A stretch of 64,000 nt of DNA, from contig NZ_JBKQGY010000001.1 of NCBI RefSeq assembly GCF_050487225.1, positions 620,001 through 684,000 on the forward strand, written 5' to 3'. Both the position numbers and the translations under genes were made by a program. This document shows positions 43,852 to 51,549 of the stretch, in pieces. A model generated the notes under the pieces. The model saw only the letters and a program-made list of their open reading frames with translations. It ran no database searches and was not told the origin of the DNA. Origin of the DNA: Paenalcaligenes sp050487225 (lineage in GTDB: Bacteria; Pseudomonadota; Gammaproteobacteria; Burkholderiales; Burkholderiaceae_B). Each line of letters opens with the position of its first letter. The first letter of the stretch is position 1.

Positions 43852-44289
43852 ATGAGCTCTAAAGTAACAGAGGGCAAGCGACACAGAAGAGGCTGGCGTA
43901 ATGCTCTTGGGCAGCAGCTCGAGGATCACACAACGATTCAAGCGTTTCTTTTTGAGCAGCTCCACAATGCTACGCAGGAGGTGTTAGCAGTTCTGTTGCT
44001 GGATAAGGCGTATCGAGTGCTTCATTTTTATCAAATACGCAAAGCAGATCTAAGAACTATAACGGCATATCCTCGAGAGGCTATTAAACGTGCCTTGGAT
44101 TACAAGGCTTATGCTGTCGTGCTAGCACGTAGTTGTTCCTTTCAAAATCCTCGGTTTGACCAAATGGAGATCAAACTAACCCAGGCTCTTAAAAACCTCC
44201 TAGCGCTTGTTGATGTACATGTGATTGATCATGTCTTGGTTACCCAAGATGCTTGCGTGTCGTTAGCGGAAGGAGGGAGGCTTAAATAG
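43852..44289 (+). CDS. Degenerate RadC-like protein
   Basis: A 145-residue paralogue of the next gene. The RadC core is present (EVLAVLLLDKAYRVLHF, AYPREAIKRAL, ALVDVHVIDHVLV), but the JAMM metal motif HNHPSGDP is replaced by ARSCSFQNP and the later Ser/Asp are lost. It should not bind zinc or act as a peptidase. Tandem active and inactive copies suggest duplication followed by decay or a regulatory pseudo-enzyme. A terminator separates it from the intact copy. Confidence 0.8.
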   Translation: MSSKVTEGKRHRRGWRNALGQQLEDHTTIQAFLFEQLHNATQEVLAVLLLDKAYRVLHFYQIRKADLRTITAYPREAIKRALDYKAYAVVLARSCSFQNPRFDQMEIKLTQALKNLLALVDVHVIDHVLVTQDACVSLAEGGRLK

Positions 44290-44323
44290 TAGCCAACGAT
44301 GTACAGCACCTAGTCATACAGCA

Positions 44324-44353
44324 AAACGCCACCCTAACCGGTGGCGTTTTTTT
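44324..44353 (+). terminator. Terminator between the RadC-like genes
   Basis: Perfect arms AAACGCCACC and GGTGGCGTTT, followed by T residues. Confidence 0.85.
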
Positions 44354-44369
44354 ATGTGTTGAGGAAATT

Positions 44370-44870
44370 ATGAAGTACCACAAAATGAAATCGTGCCCAG
44401 AGACTGGACTCTACCTGATGGAGTCTATGTGCTTGTCAGAAGCTGATATTTTAACCATGGCCAATCAGCTCTCACGTAAACGACTGAGTAAAGGCAAAGT
44501 CATTGATAGCCCTAGTACCGTCAAAACGTATATTCAAACGTTATTGCAAGGTTATGAGCATGAGGTTTTTGCAGTGTTGCTTTTGGATACCAAACACAAA
44601 ATCATTGGTTTCGAGGAAGTGTTTAGGGGCACTTTATCTCAAGCGGCTGTGTACCCAAGAGAGATTGTGAAGCTTGCTTTAGCACATAATGCTGCTGCGA
44701 TGATTTTTACTCATAACCACCCATCAGGTGATCCAATCCCTAGCAGTACGGATATCTCACTTACTAAGCAATTGCAGGACGCGTTAGCGCTAGTCGATGT
44801 AAGAGTGTTAGACCATATCGTCGTAGGAGCAAAGGGGTGCGTTTCTCTGGCTGATTTGGGCCATCTTTAA
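44370..44870 (+). CDS. radC: RadC-family protein (JAMM domain)
   Basis: A 166-residue RadC-like protein with the complete metal motif FTHNHPSGDPIPSSTD (about residues 111-126). It lacks the helix-hairpin-helix N-terminus of chromosomal RadC, as is usual for copies on phages, plasmids and islands. Despite the historical name, a DNA repair role is not established; the fold is that of a JAB metallopeptidase. Ribosome site GAGGAAA. Confidence 0.88.
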   Translation: MKYHKMKSCPETGLYLMESMCLSEADILTMANQLSRKRLSKGKVIDSPSTVKTYIQTLLQGYEHEVFAVLLLDTKHKIIGFEEVFRGTLSQAAVYPREIVKLALAHNAAAMIFTHNHPSGDPIPSSTDISLTKQLQDALALVDVRVLDHIVVGAKGCVSLADLGHL

Positions 44871-44892
44871 GAGGCTAAGGCTACTAAAGGAT

Positions 44893-45159
44893 CTAGTAGC
44901 CATCCTCCGTTTTTCTTGAGTCATAAATTTTTTGTCTTATCCAGGACTCCACTTCACTTTTAAGCCATCTAGAACTTCGTCCAAACTTTATAGGTTGGGG
45001 GAATTTGCCATCTTGTATGAGTTTGTAGAACCATTTGTCTGTCAGTCCTGTGAGCTGAGTAATAAAGGCCATGCTAAGGAACTGATCTTCCAGCACAGGT
45101 ACGAGTGTGCTGGGAGCAAGTGGGATTGAGTTTGAGTGGCTGGTTTGTGTTGCATCCAT
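44893..45159 (-). CDS. AlpA-family regulator
   Basis: An 88-residue MerR-like winged HTH of the AlpA group: MAFITQLTGLTDKWFYKLIQDGKFPQPIKFGRSSRW then a SEVESWI helix. AlpA proteins activate excision or integrase genes of P4-like islands. A strong AGGAGATC site precedes the ATG. It lies 93 bp downstream of the Gp2-type gene and probably shares its transcript. It is a good candidate controller of island excision. Confidence 0.88.
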   Translation of the reverse strand: MDATQTSHSNSIPLAPSTLVPVLEDQFLSMAFITQLTGLTDKWFYKLIQDGKFPQPIKFGRSSRWLKSEVESWIRQKIYDSRKTEDGY

Positions 45160-45252
45160 GTAGATCTCCTGTCTCGTTAAGGGCAGAAGAGGGCGTCAAG
45201 TTAACGATTTGAGCGTTTCTTCTACTGGATGGAGCAACACAATAAAAACGTA

Positions 45253-45852
45253 TCAAGAACGGCTACAGCCAAAGGAGCGTTCACCGTCTCCATATTGTTT
45301 TGTGGCCTTCTTTGCCAAGTAGTTGGCCCTAGCTAACACCAGACGACGTTGTTGCTCAAAGGTAGGGTGATTGGCATCTACATACATAAGACCGCCAAAG
45401 GGGAAGTGTGTGAGTGTCTTGTGCTCAGGGTAGGGGACTGAAAGTGCACTACACCAAGCTTGAGCGATCATTGATGCCAAGGTATTCCTGTCCTGACGAA
45501 AATCTCCTAGAGCGTGATAAACGTCTTTGTTAAGTAACAGCAGAACGTGGAAGTGTTTTTTCTTGTTGATGGGGCCAACCTCACGTACCCATGCATATTT
45601 CAGCTGGCAGGCTAGTTGCCTGTTCCATTGAGTGCTTTTTCTTTCGAGATCAACAGCCAGTTTTGCTTTTAATGACTCGATAAACCGAGTCATTAGGGCA
45701 GAGGGGTATGGTTGGTTTGAGTGGTCACTGCTGGTTCTTAGATCAACGCGAACAGCAGTGATTCGCTTGTGCGCTTTTAGTGCTGACCAAAGAGTGCGAA
45801 TGATTTGTTTTTGGTAGCTCTTATTGTAGGAATGGGCAGGGTGAGTGTTCAT
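45253..45852 (-). CDS. Inovirus Gp2-type protein (YagK/YfjJ domain)
   Basis: A 199-residue protein with the YagK/YfjJ C-terminal domain: AVRVDLRTS near the N-terminus, then REVGPINKKKHFHVLLLLNKDVYHALGDF and a Gly-Leu-Met-Tyr-Val strand. This family is common in P4-like satellites and inovirus-type elements and has a replication-initiator-like fold with an HFHVLL strand, but nicking activity is not proven. ATG after GAGGTAAC. Probably works with the neighbouring AlpA gene in island maintenance. Confidence 0.8.
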   Translation of the reverse strand: MNTHPAHSYNKSYQKQIIRTLWSALKAHKRITAVRVDLRTSSDHSNQPYPSALMTRFIESLKAKLAVDLERKSTQWNRQLACQLKYAWVREVGPINKKKHFHVLLLLNKDVYHALGDFRQDRNTLASMIAQAWCSALSVPYPEHKTLTHFPFGGLMYVDANHPTFEQQRRLVLARANYLAKKATKQYGDGERSFGCSRS

Positions 45853-46352
45853 GTGTTACCTCGTATGGTTAAAGTCATACGAGGTACTACCTCTATATTT
45901 TTTGTCTCTTGAGTGTGTCTAGTTGCTGATGAGTCTGTGACTCATGACTAGTGTTTATAGTTGTCTACTTCAGTCTCTTAGCTAGTTAAGAGTACAGGCA
46001 ATACAGATGGCTACTTACCTCTCTTATTTATATTACTAAACCGACAAGTTGGCCGCGCTGAGGCAGTTGTGCTCTTGGGGTTTAGCCTGTAGGAATTGCC
46101 TTAATAGGGATGTTTGGTGTGAGCACTGTGCTCTGATATTAAGAGTGCTTGGTTACAGACGATCTAGATTCTCTAGCTAATTGTTGGGTTGTTTTTTGTT
46201 AAGAATGTAAGCATTGCAGTCATTCTGACTAGCAAATACGTTTCTATATGATTCTTTTAGCCTATGATTAAGCATCAATTACCTTCAGGGTTGCTAGTGA
46301 TTGTCTACGGAAGTGTAATGGTTTAGGCTCTGATTGACACGCAGTGTTTTGT
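45853..46352. other. Non-coding stretch upstream of the Gp2-type gene
   Basis: AT-rich region of about 500 bp with a strong dyad (see 45920-45951) and several CTAGTT copies. Could hold divergent promoters or an origin. No gene or RNA recognised. Confidence 0.45.
45920..45951. promoter_or_regulatory. Nested dyad, candidate operator or origin
   Basis: Perfect core ATGAGTC-TGT-GACTCAT with outer CTAGT and ACTAG arms. It lies 68 bp upstream of the Gp2-type start. Confidence 0.45.
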
Positions 46353-47387
46353 ATGGGGATGGCTATGTATGACCTTATTCATGGGAATAATCATTTAGTG
46401 AGGGATGAGCTGTTAAGAGCTGACTTGAGAGCGCTTAGGCTTTTTAGTCGTCATGTAAACAAATATAGGGACCCTCGGAATGGCCAAGAGTCTCGATTAC
46501 AACATGTTAATTTTTATTCTGAGAGGCCACATGATGAGTTATCAGTAGATGGCACTGAAGCAGAAATAAGGCATGACCTGCTTAGTTATTCATTAGGCTG
46601 CCCGCAAGATGAAAAGTCACAGGTAAACGCTAGTAGATTTTTGATAGCTCTGAAGCAGGGGCTCGTGCCACTGAGTCTGGTTGAGTGGCTATTGGAAAAT
46701 GAAAGAGCCTGTTTGTTCTTTTTTTTATGCATGGCGACAAGACTTCCGAAACCTAACCTACAAAAGAGCTTGTCTGTTGCTCGTGAGGAGTTTAAAGGTT
46801 CTATTCCTCAGGGGCATAAAGCGCGCTACAAGTTCTTCCTAGAAGCGCTTGAAGATTCCGATATGAGTCAAGATAAGACAGAGTTTGTTGCTTATTTGGA
46901 AAGAGGCTATGCTGCTGCGCAACAAAGGGTAAAACCTTTGCCATGGTTAAAGCCCGACAACGATGGCGCATGTCAGTGGGCTTGGGATTACTTGCTACAC
47001 GCTCATGAAAGCAAGGTCGAGGCCTTTAATAAAGCGCAGCATGACGTTGTTGGGTTTAATTGTGATGTAGCACCTCTTCCATTATTGTTTTGGTTGGTAC
47101 CGCATGGTGAGCAAGAACAGGAAATGGCTTTTTATGCAGCTTTACAAACTTGGAAATGTAGCGATGCAGAGCTAACGCTTTTTAGGACGAATATCTCTAA
47201 AGCATGGAGGCAGAGGCAGTTACGTAGGTCGGATAAGTTTAGGGCGATTAACACTCATATTAGAGCGGAGTCTAAAGAGCAGTTAGATGCTCTATCTAGA
47301 AGGGCTGGGCTTAGCCTGCAAAAGACACTTGAGTCAATAATTGAGACAGCATACCGAGAGATGAGTAGCGGGTCATCTCATCGTTAA
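46353..47387 (+). CDS. Unknown protein with C-terminal ribbon-helix-helix-like segment
   Basis: A protein of about 344 residues, depending on start; ATGs at 46353, 46359 and 46365 and a GTG at 46344 are all in frame and none has a good ribosome site. The body is charged and helical with no family I recognise. The last 45 residues (INTHIRAESKEQLDALSRR and LQKTLESIIETAYREM) look like a ribbon-helix-helix DNA-binding unit. It precedes the cyclase operon but is separated from it by a promoter/palindrome, so it may be its regulator or a separate island gene. Confidence 0.55.
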   Translation: MGMAMYDLIHGNNHLVRDELLRADLRALRLFSRHVNKYRDPRNGQESRLQHVNFYSERPHDELSVDGTEAEIRHDLLSYSLGCPQDEKSQVNASRFLIALKQGLVPLSLVEWLLENERACLFFFLCMATRLPKPNLQKSLSVAREEFKGSIPQGHKARYKFFLEALEDSDMSQDKTEFVAYLERGYAAAQQRVKPLPWLKPDNDGACQWAWDYLLHAHESKVEAFNKAQHDVVGFNCDVAPLPLLFWLVPHGEQEQEMAFYAALQTWKCSDAELTLFRTNISKAWRQRQLRRSDKFRAINTHIRAESKEQLDALSRRAGLSLQKTLESIIETAYREMSSGSSHR

Positions 47388-47587
47388 CAGCCACTAACTT
47401 GTTTAAAACAGTGCAAGTTGTAGGGTTTATGCTGTTCTCTTGTTGTCTGTCGAGAGGCTGTGTTTCGAATTCCATTAGTTGATTGATTCGATGTACAGAT
47501 GACAAGCTATAGATCGAAAGAGCTTCGTGAATGAGGCCTCCTCAATGTAATAGGTATGTTTCTCTCTGAATAACTATATATGGTGTA

Positions 47588-47625
47588 TTGACTTAAATAA
47601 AAGCACTATATATAGTGCTTTTATT
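47588..47625 (+). promoter_or_regulatory. Sigma-70 promoter overlapped by a 30-base palindrome
   Basis: -35 TTGACT (47588-47593), 17-base spacer, -10 TATAGT (47611-47616). Overlaid is a perfect inverted repeat with 13-base arms AATAAAAGCACTA and TAGTGCTTTTATT around TATA (47596-47625). The first gene starts 44 bases past the -10. A repressor bound here would block RNA polymerase; the hairpin could also end upstream transcripts. Confidence 0.65.
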
Positions 47626-47659
47626 ATTTCCATAAGAGTGTCAAACTAGGGAGGGATGT

Positions 47660-49207
47660 ATGTCTAAGCGCACGTGGAAAGAGGATAAGGCGAAGTCGCG
47701 GATCGCAACTCGTTTGGCTGAAGTCAGTAATGTAGAGATCAAGGACTATGTACGCGACACCGAGTTGATTAGTCTTGGGACAAACGTTGCTTATCGGGTT
47801 GATGGCGTACATCTTTATGTCGACATCAGCAACATCAAAGAGTTGCTGGAAACTACTGTGATCGATGGCGAGCGCTCACATAAGCGTGCTCTTCGATTTC
47901 TCAATAACCATTACCGAGCGGTCAGAAACATTCTACAGAGCGTTGAAGCCATTCAGGTTGACTTCCATAACCAGCGACTACACGCTGTATTCGCCAAGCC
48001 ATACAGTGATGAGGCTGCGCGCGTACATAAAGCGGTTGCAACTGCCCAACTCATCAGAGATACCCTCGCCCGGATTGGCGAGAACGAGGATGACCCACTT
48101 CCGGCTGCTAAAACCCGGATAGGAATCGACACCGGAAAGGCCCTTGCTGTTAACAACGGTCGCCGGCGCGGCCGTGAACCCCTGTTTTTGGGTAATCCTG
48201 CAAACCAAGCTGCAAAACGGGCTGGTTACGACTTAAATGTTGAGGGTATATTTATTACCAATGCCGCTCGTGCTGCGGTCGGGTGGGGTAAGGCGATAAA
48301 CGATTACACGAGTGCTCTCAACGAGACGCAAATCGCGGAATCACAGAGGGAGGCCGACCTCAGTATCACTGTGGATAGAGTCGTTAAGGATTGGGAAAAA
48401 GACCTGCAAGACAACCCAATAGGGAAGTTCGAATTCACACGGCACACACCTCCGTATAGCGACCTTGACCTAGAAGTGTTGACACCGAAGAACTCTCGTC
48501 GGCAGGAAGCAACTTCCATTTATGCCGACATCGATAACTTCACCAAGTATGTGGAGGAGCGGATTGATGATGACGATGATGCGATTGATGTCATCAAGAC
48601 CCTCCATGTGCTGCGTAGCGAGCTCGATGCTGTGCTCTATGAGGATTTTGCAGGCAAGAAAATCCGATTTATTGGTGACTGTATTCATGGCATCTTAATC
48701 GAAGGTACCTCAGCAACAACTGATAATGCGGAGACTGCGAAAAACGCAATGCTGTGTGCGGCGGCAATGCGCAGCAGCTTTGAAGTTGCTCTGAGTGAGC
48801 TGAAAGCCGAAGGTGTCGATGTTGGGAGCTTGGGTTTGGCAATCGGCTTGGAACACGCATTCATTGCTGTGACCCGGCTGGGGGTTAAGTCCGAAATGAT
48901 CCGATGTTGCATCAGTCGCTCAGTGCTTGATTCTGAAGCAGAACAAAAGCGTTGTAGTGGTCACCAAACGGCTATTGGGCCGGGGCTGTATGCCCATGCC
49001 CCCAAAGCTTTTCGAGATCTATTTGAGACCGACCGACGACGCTCCAACTTTGATTACGCTGCAGCTATCGAGGCTTTGGAGCCTAAGGAGGAGAGCAAAG
49101 GGTCAACTAATTCAAGCTCTCTCCTGAAACCGGCGACGGCTGCAGCCGCGGGATTCTCTTTCAAGGCCGCAGCCGAGCCGTCCAGGACCCTTGCAGGCTT
49201 TTCATAA
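47660..49207 (+). CDS. Tandem class III nucleotide cyclase of a Pycsar/CBASS-like operon
   Basis: A 515-residue protein with two class III cyclase domains. Domain 1 (about 45-210) has LYVDISN (Asp55), RIGIDTG and the GNPANQAAKRA region (Asn182, Lys186), but the usual second metal Gly-Asp is Asn-Gln. Domain 2 (about 280-445) has IYADIDNFT (Asp290) and FIGD (Asp340), but no Asn in the ISRSV stretch. The domains look complementary, giving one composite active site. Residues 470-515 form a flexible Ala-rich tail ending LAGFS. Ribosome site GGGAGGG; the stop overlaps the E2-E1 start by one base. The Tyr before each metal Asp resembles PycC. Product inferred to be a cyclic mononucleotide alarm signal. 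Confidence 0.8.
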   Translation: MSKRTWKEDKAKSRIATRLAEVSNVEIKDYVRDTELISLGTNVAYRVDGVHLYVDISNIKELLETTVIDGERSHKRALRFLNNHYRAVRNILQSVEAIQVDFHNQRLHAVFAKPYSDEAARVHKAVATAQLIRDTLARIGENEDDPLPAAKTRIGIDTGKALAVNNGRRRGREPLFLGNPANQAAKRAGYDLNVEGIFITNAARAAVGWGKAINDYTSALNETQIAESQREADLSITVDRVVKDWEKDLQDNPIGKFEFTRHTPPYSDLDLEVLTPKNSRRQEATSIYADIDNFTKYVEERIDDDDDAIDVIKTLHVLRSELDAVLYEDFAGKKIRFIGDCIHGILIEGTSATTDNAETAKNAMLCAAAMRSSFEVALSELKAEGVDVGSLGLAIGLEHAFIAVTRLGVKSEMIRCCISRSVLDSEAEQKRCSGHQTAIGPGLYAHAPKAFRDLFETDRRRSNFDYAAAIEALEPKEESKGSTNSSSLLKPATAAAAGFSFKAAAEPSRTLAGFS

Positions 49208-50892
49208 TGGTCTGGTTTGAGTTGCGCCCATGGCGTTTAGCACATGAGAAGAGAGCTCTTGCTGCACTGGAAGATGAGGGGTGGGTGACGAGAATTGACT
49301 GGACTCTCAATGCCGAAGCACAGACCGCGCACGTCAACATTGATTTCACTGCAGGCGGTCAGTTGCGGCAAGCGCGATTGGAGTATCCCTTCATCTATCC
49401 TGGCGCGCCTCCGCGGCTAGTTCCACGACAGTCAGAGCAGCGTTGGTCGACTCATCAATGGGGCTATGGAGAACTTTGCTTGCAGCTGCGCGCCGATACT
49501 TGGCGCAAGGTATATGATGGTGCAGATATCCTTAGAAGCGCACGGCACTTGTTGGATACAGAAGGTGCCGCGGACACCTCCGGTCAAATGGGAGTGGTTC
49601 CATCTGAGCATCGCTTCACCTATGGTCAAGCACTTAGCTGGAGTAATACACGACTTGTACTGAGTGATGAGCTCATTAACAGGGTCAAAAGTAGAGCAAC
49701 TGCACCTTCCATATTGGACGTAAGGACTAATTTTGTTGGAGATACGTGCATCTTCATCGCTACCGGCATTGTAGGTTCAGCACAGCACGCATCGTGGGTA
49801 GACCAATCTATCTCACCATCTATCGGTCACACACAGCGGGAAGGCGGTCGGATTGCGGTCATTACGGAGGGCGACCCAAGGCATATAGCATTAACAGCTC
49901 AGGAGATGTCTTGTGCTGAGCGTTGGGCCGCGTTCTCATCTATTCCATTCCACGTTCCTAGCCTCATTGTCGGGTTGATAGATAATAGAGCTATTGCTCT
50001 GTTTCTCAGCCTGGAGGGCCATGTTTTTAACGTCACGAGTATCCATATGGATCAGCAACAACGCACTCCCGTACAAAACGAAATACTCAAAGACATGAAA
50101 GTAGCCATCCTCGGCTGCGGCTCGATGGGAAGCAAAGTCGCAACGTCCTTGGTCAGAATGGGCGTAGAAAAGTTTTTTCTCGTCGATTCTGATATTCTGC
50201 ACGTAGGAAATCTGGTCCGTAATGAGCTCGACTGGCAAGGGGTTGGCGCTCATAAGGTTGATGGACTGATTGACCTCCTCCAACGAATCAACAGTCGCGT
50301 GGTTGTTGACAAGTGGATAAATCACTTGGGTGGTCAGACATCTGTGGACACCCTAATGTGTTGCCTTGCTCAATTGCAAACGTGTGATTTAATTGTCGAA
50401 ACCACGGGCAGCGGGCAAGGGTTCATATATGCTGCCTCGGTGTCTGAAGACAAGCGCATACCAATGGTCTGGGGGCGTGTATTCGGTGGTGGTTTTGGCG
50501 GTTACATCGCCAGAAGCCGGCCAGGGATTGAGGCAGCCCCCAACCTTGTGCGAGATAGTATCTATTCTTGGTTCCGCAACCCAGAACATCCTGAGCCGCC
50601 ACCGTCAGCAGGTATTGACTACGCCACCGCTGGGCCAGATGACCAAGCGCCGTTGATTGCTGACGACGCAGATGTCTCGGTGATCTCTGCGCACCTCACG
50701 CACTTTGCTGCTGACTTGCTGCGCAGTGGACAAGACAGTGAGTACCCTCACTCAGCTTATGCGATTGGTTTGCGTAGGGAGTGGGTCTTCGATCAGCCTT
50801 TTGATACACGTCCCATAGGCGTGGCCGATGCATCCATCGTGGATGACCCATGCCCTGAGTCAAACGACTCCTCATCCGAGGTTAAGGCATAG
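49207..50892 (+). CDS. Cap2-like E2-E1 fusion, ubiquitin-type conjugating enzyme
   Basis: A 561-residue protein. An E2-like domain (about 1-120) holds the catalytic Cys91 in GYGELCLQLRADTW. A linker follows, then a ThiF/E1 adenylation domain (about 290-545) with the GCGSMG nucleotide loop (303-308), the LVDSD acidic end, Asn335/Arg338 and Lys350. In type II CBASS, Cap2 links the CD-NTase C-terminus to targets and primes it. Here the partner would be the tandem cyclase encoded one base upstream. The E1 catalytic Cys is uncertain; Cys549 near the C-terminus is the best candidate. Confidence 0.85.
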   Translation: MVWFELRPWRLAHEKRALAALEDEGWVTRIDWTLNAEAQTAHVNIDFTAGGQLRQARLEYPFIYPGAPPRLVPRQSEQRWSTHQWGYGELCLQLRADTWRKVYDGADILRSARHLLDTEGAADTSGQMGVVPSEHRFTYGQALSWSNTRLVLSDELINRVKSRATAPSILDVRTNFVGDTCIFIATGIVGSAQHASWVDQSISPSIGHTQREGGRIAVITEGDPRHIALTAQEMSCAERWAAFSSIPFHVPSLIVGLIDNRAIALFLSLEGHVFNVTSIHMDQQQRTPVQNEILKDMKVAILGCGSMGSKVATSLVRMGVEKFFLVDSDILHVGNLVRNELDWQGVGAHKVDGLIDLLQRINSRVVVDKWINHLGGQTSVDTLMCCLAQLQTCDLIVETTGSGQGFIYAASVSEDKRIPMVWGRVFGGGFGGYIARSRPGIEAAPNLVRDSIYSWFRNPEHPEPPPSAGIDYATAGPDDQAPLIADDADVSVISAHLTHFAADLLRSGQDSEYPHSAYAIGLRREWVFDQPFDTRPIGVADASIVDDPCPESNDSSSEVKA

Positions 50893-50894
50893 CC

Positions 50895-51419
50895 GTGATC
50901 GAGATAGTACTCAACAGCCGCTGTATCCGAAAGCTCCGTAGGGAGTTGGAAGCAGCGGGCCCGAATGAAATTGGCGGCGTACTTGCTGCTGAGCAGGTGG
51001 CTGATGGGAGGTTTCTCGTTCTCGATTTATCAGTCCAACGCAATGGTACTACTAGTCGTTTTAATCGGGATCCCGTCCAGCATACTGAGTTCATCCAGCG
51101 TTTTCATAAGCGAATGGGAAATCGCCCTGAGCAGTTCAACTACTTGGGTGAATGGCATTCGCACCCCTTGTATCCAGCAACCCCAAGTTTGGGAGATTTC
51201 AGACAGATGCAGCGACTGGTTGAGGATAAAGATCAGGCATCAACTTTTTTGGCGCTCTTAGTGGTCAAGCTCGATTCGAGAGGAAAACTCCGAGGCTCAA
51301 CGCATGCTTTTCGGCCTGGGAAGATGCCTGTTCGTAGCACTTTGAAAAGTACTGACATTGATGGGATTGCTGAGGAGTGGTTATCGGTTTTTTTTTCTAA
51401 AACAAGTATTATAAATTAG
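50895..51419 (+). CDS. Cap3-like JAB/JAMM isopeptidase
   Basis: A 174-residue metalloprotease of the JAB family. The full motif is present: Glu25 in PNEIGGVL, and His88, His90, Ser98 and Asp101 in EWHSHPLYPATPSLGD. In type II CBASS, Cap3 removes or matures the conjugate made by Cap2. The GTG start lies two bases after the E2-E1 stop, so translation is coupled. It completes a three-gene cyclase - E2/E1 - JAB operon. Confidence 0.87.
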   Translation: MIEIVLNSRCIRKLRRELEAAGPNEIGGVLAAEQVADGRFLVLDLSVQRNGTTSRFNRDPVQHTEFIQRFHKRMGNRPEQFNYLGEWHSHPLYPATPSLGDFRQMQRLVEDKDQASTFLALLVVKLDSRGKLRGSTHAFRPGKMPVRSTLKSTDIDGIAEEWLSVFFSKTSIIN

Positions 51420-51516
51420 GCGATCATTCGCATTATTTAGGGTCTTGTTTTTGGGGAATTGTTATATCTGTCTAGCATCTCAATATCCTTTAAAATGTTT
51501 TTCTTTCTGGTCGGAG

Positions 51517-51531
51517 TGGTTTAAAAAACCA
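51517..51531. promoter_or_regulatory. Small dyad upstream of the TIR effector gene
   Basis: TGGTTT-AAA-AAACCA, 18 bp before the effector ATG, inside a 130 bp AT-rich gap. It may mark a separate promoter for the effector-cyclase pair. Confidence 0.35.
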
Positions 51532-51549
51532 TGTTAACTTGGAGTGAGT

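Noticed and set aside
47660..49207. CBASS CD-NTase as identity of the first operon gene
   Set aside because: The GS...DxD nucleotidyltransferase motif is absent; both domains carry class III cyclase signatures instead.
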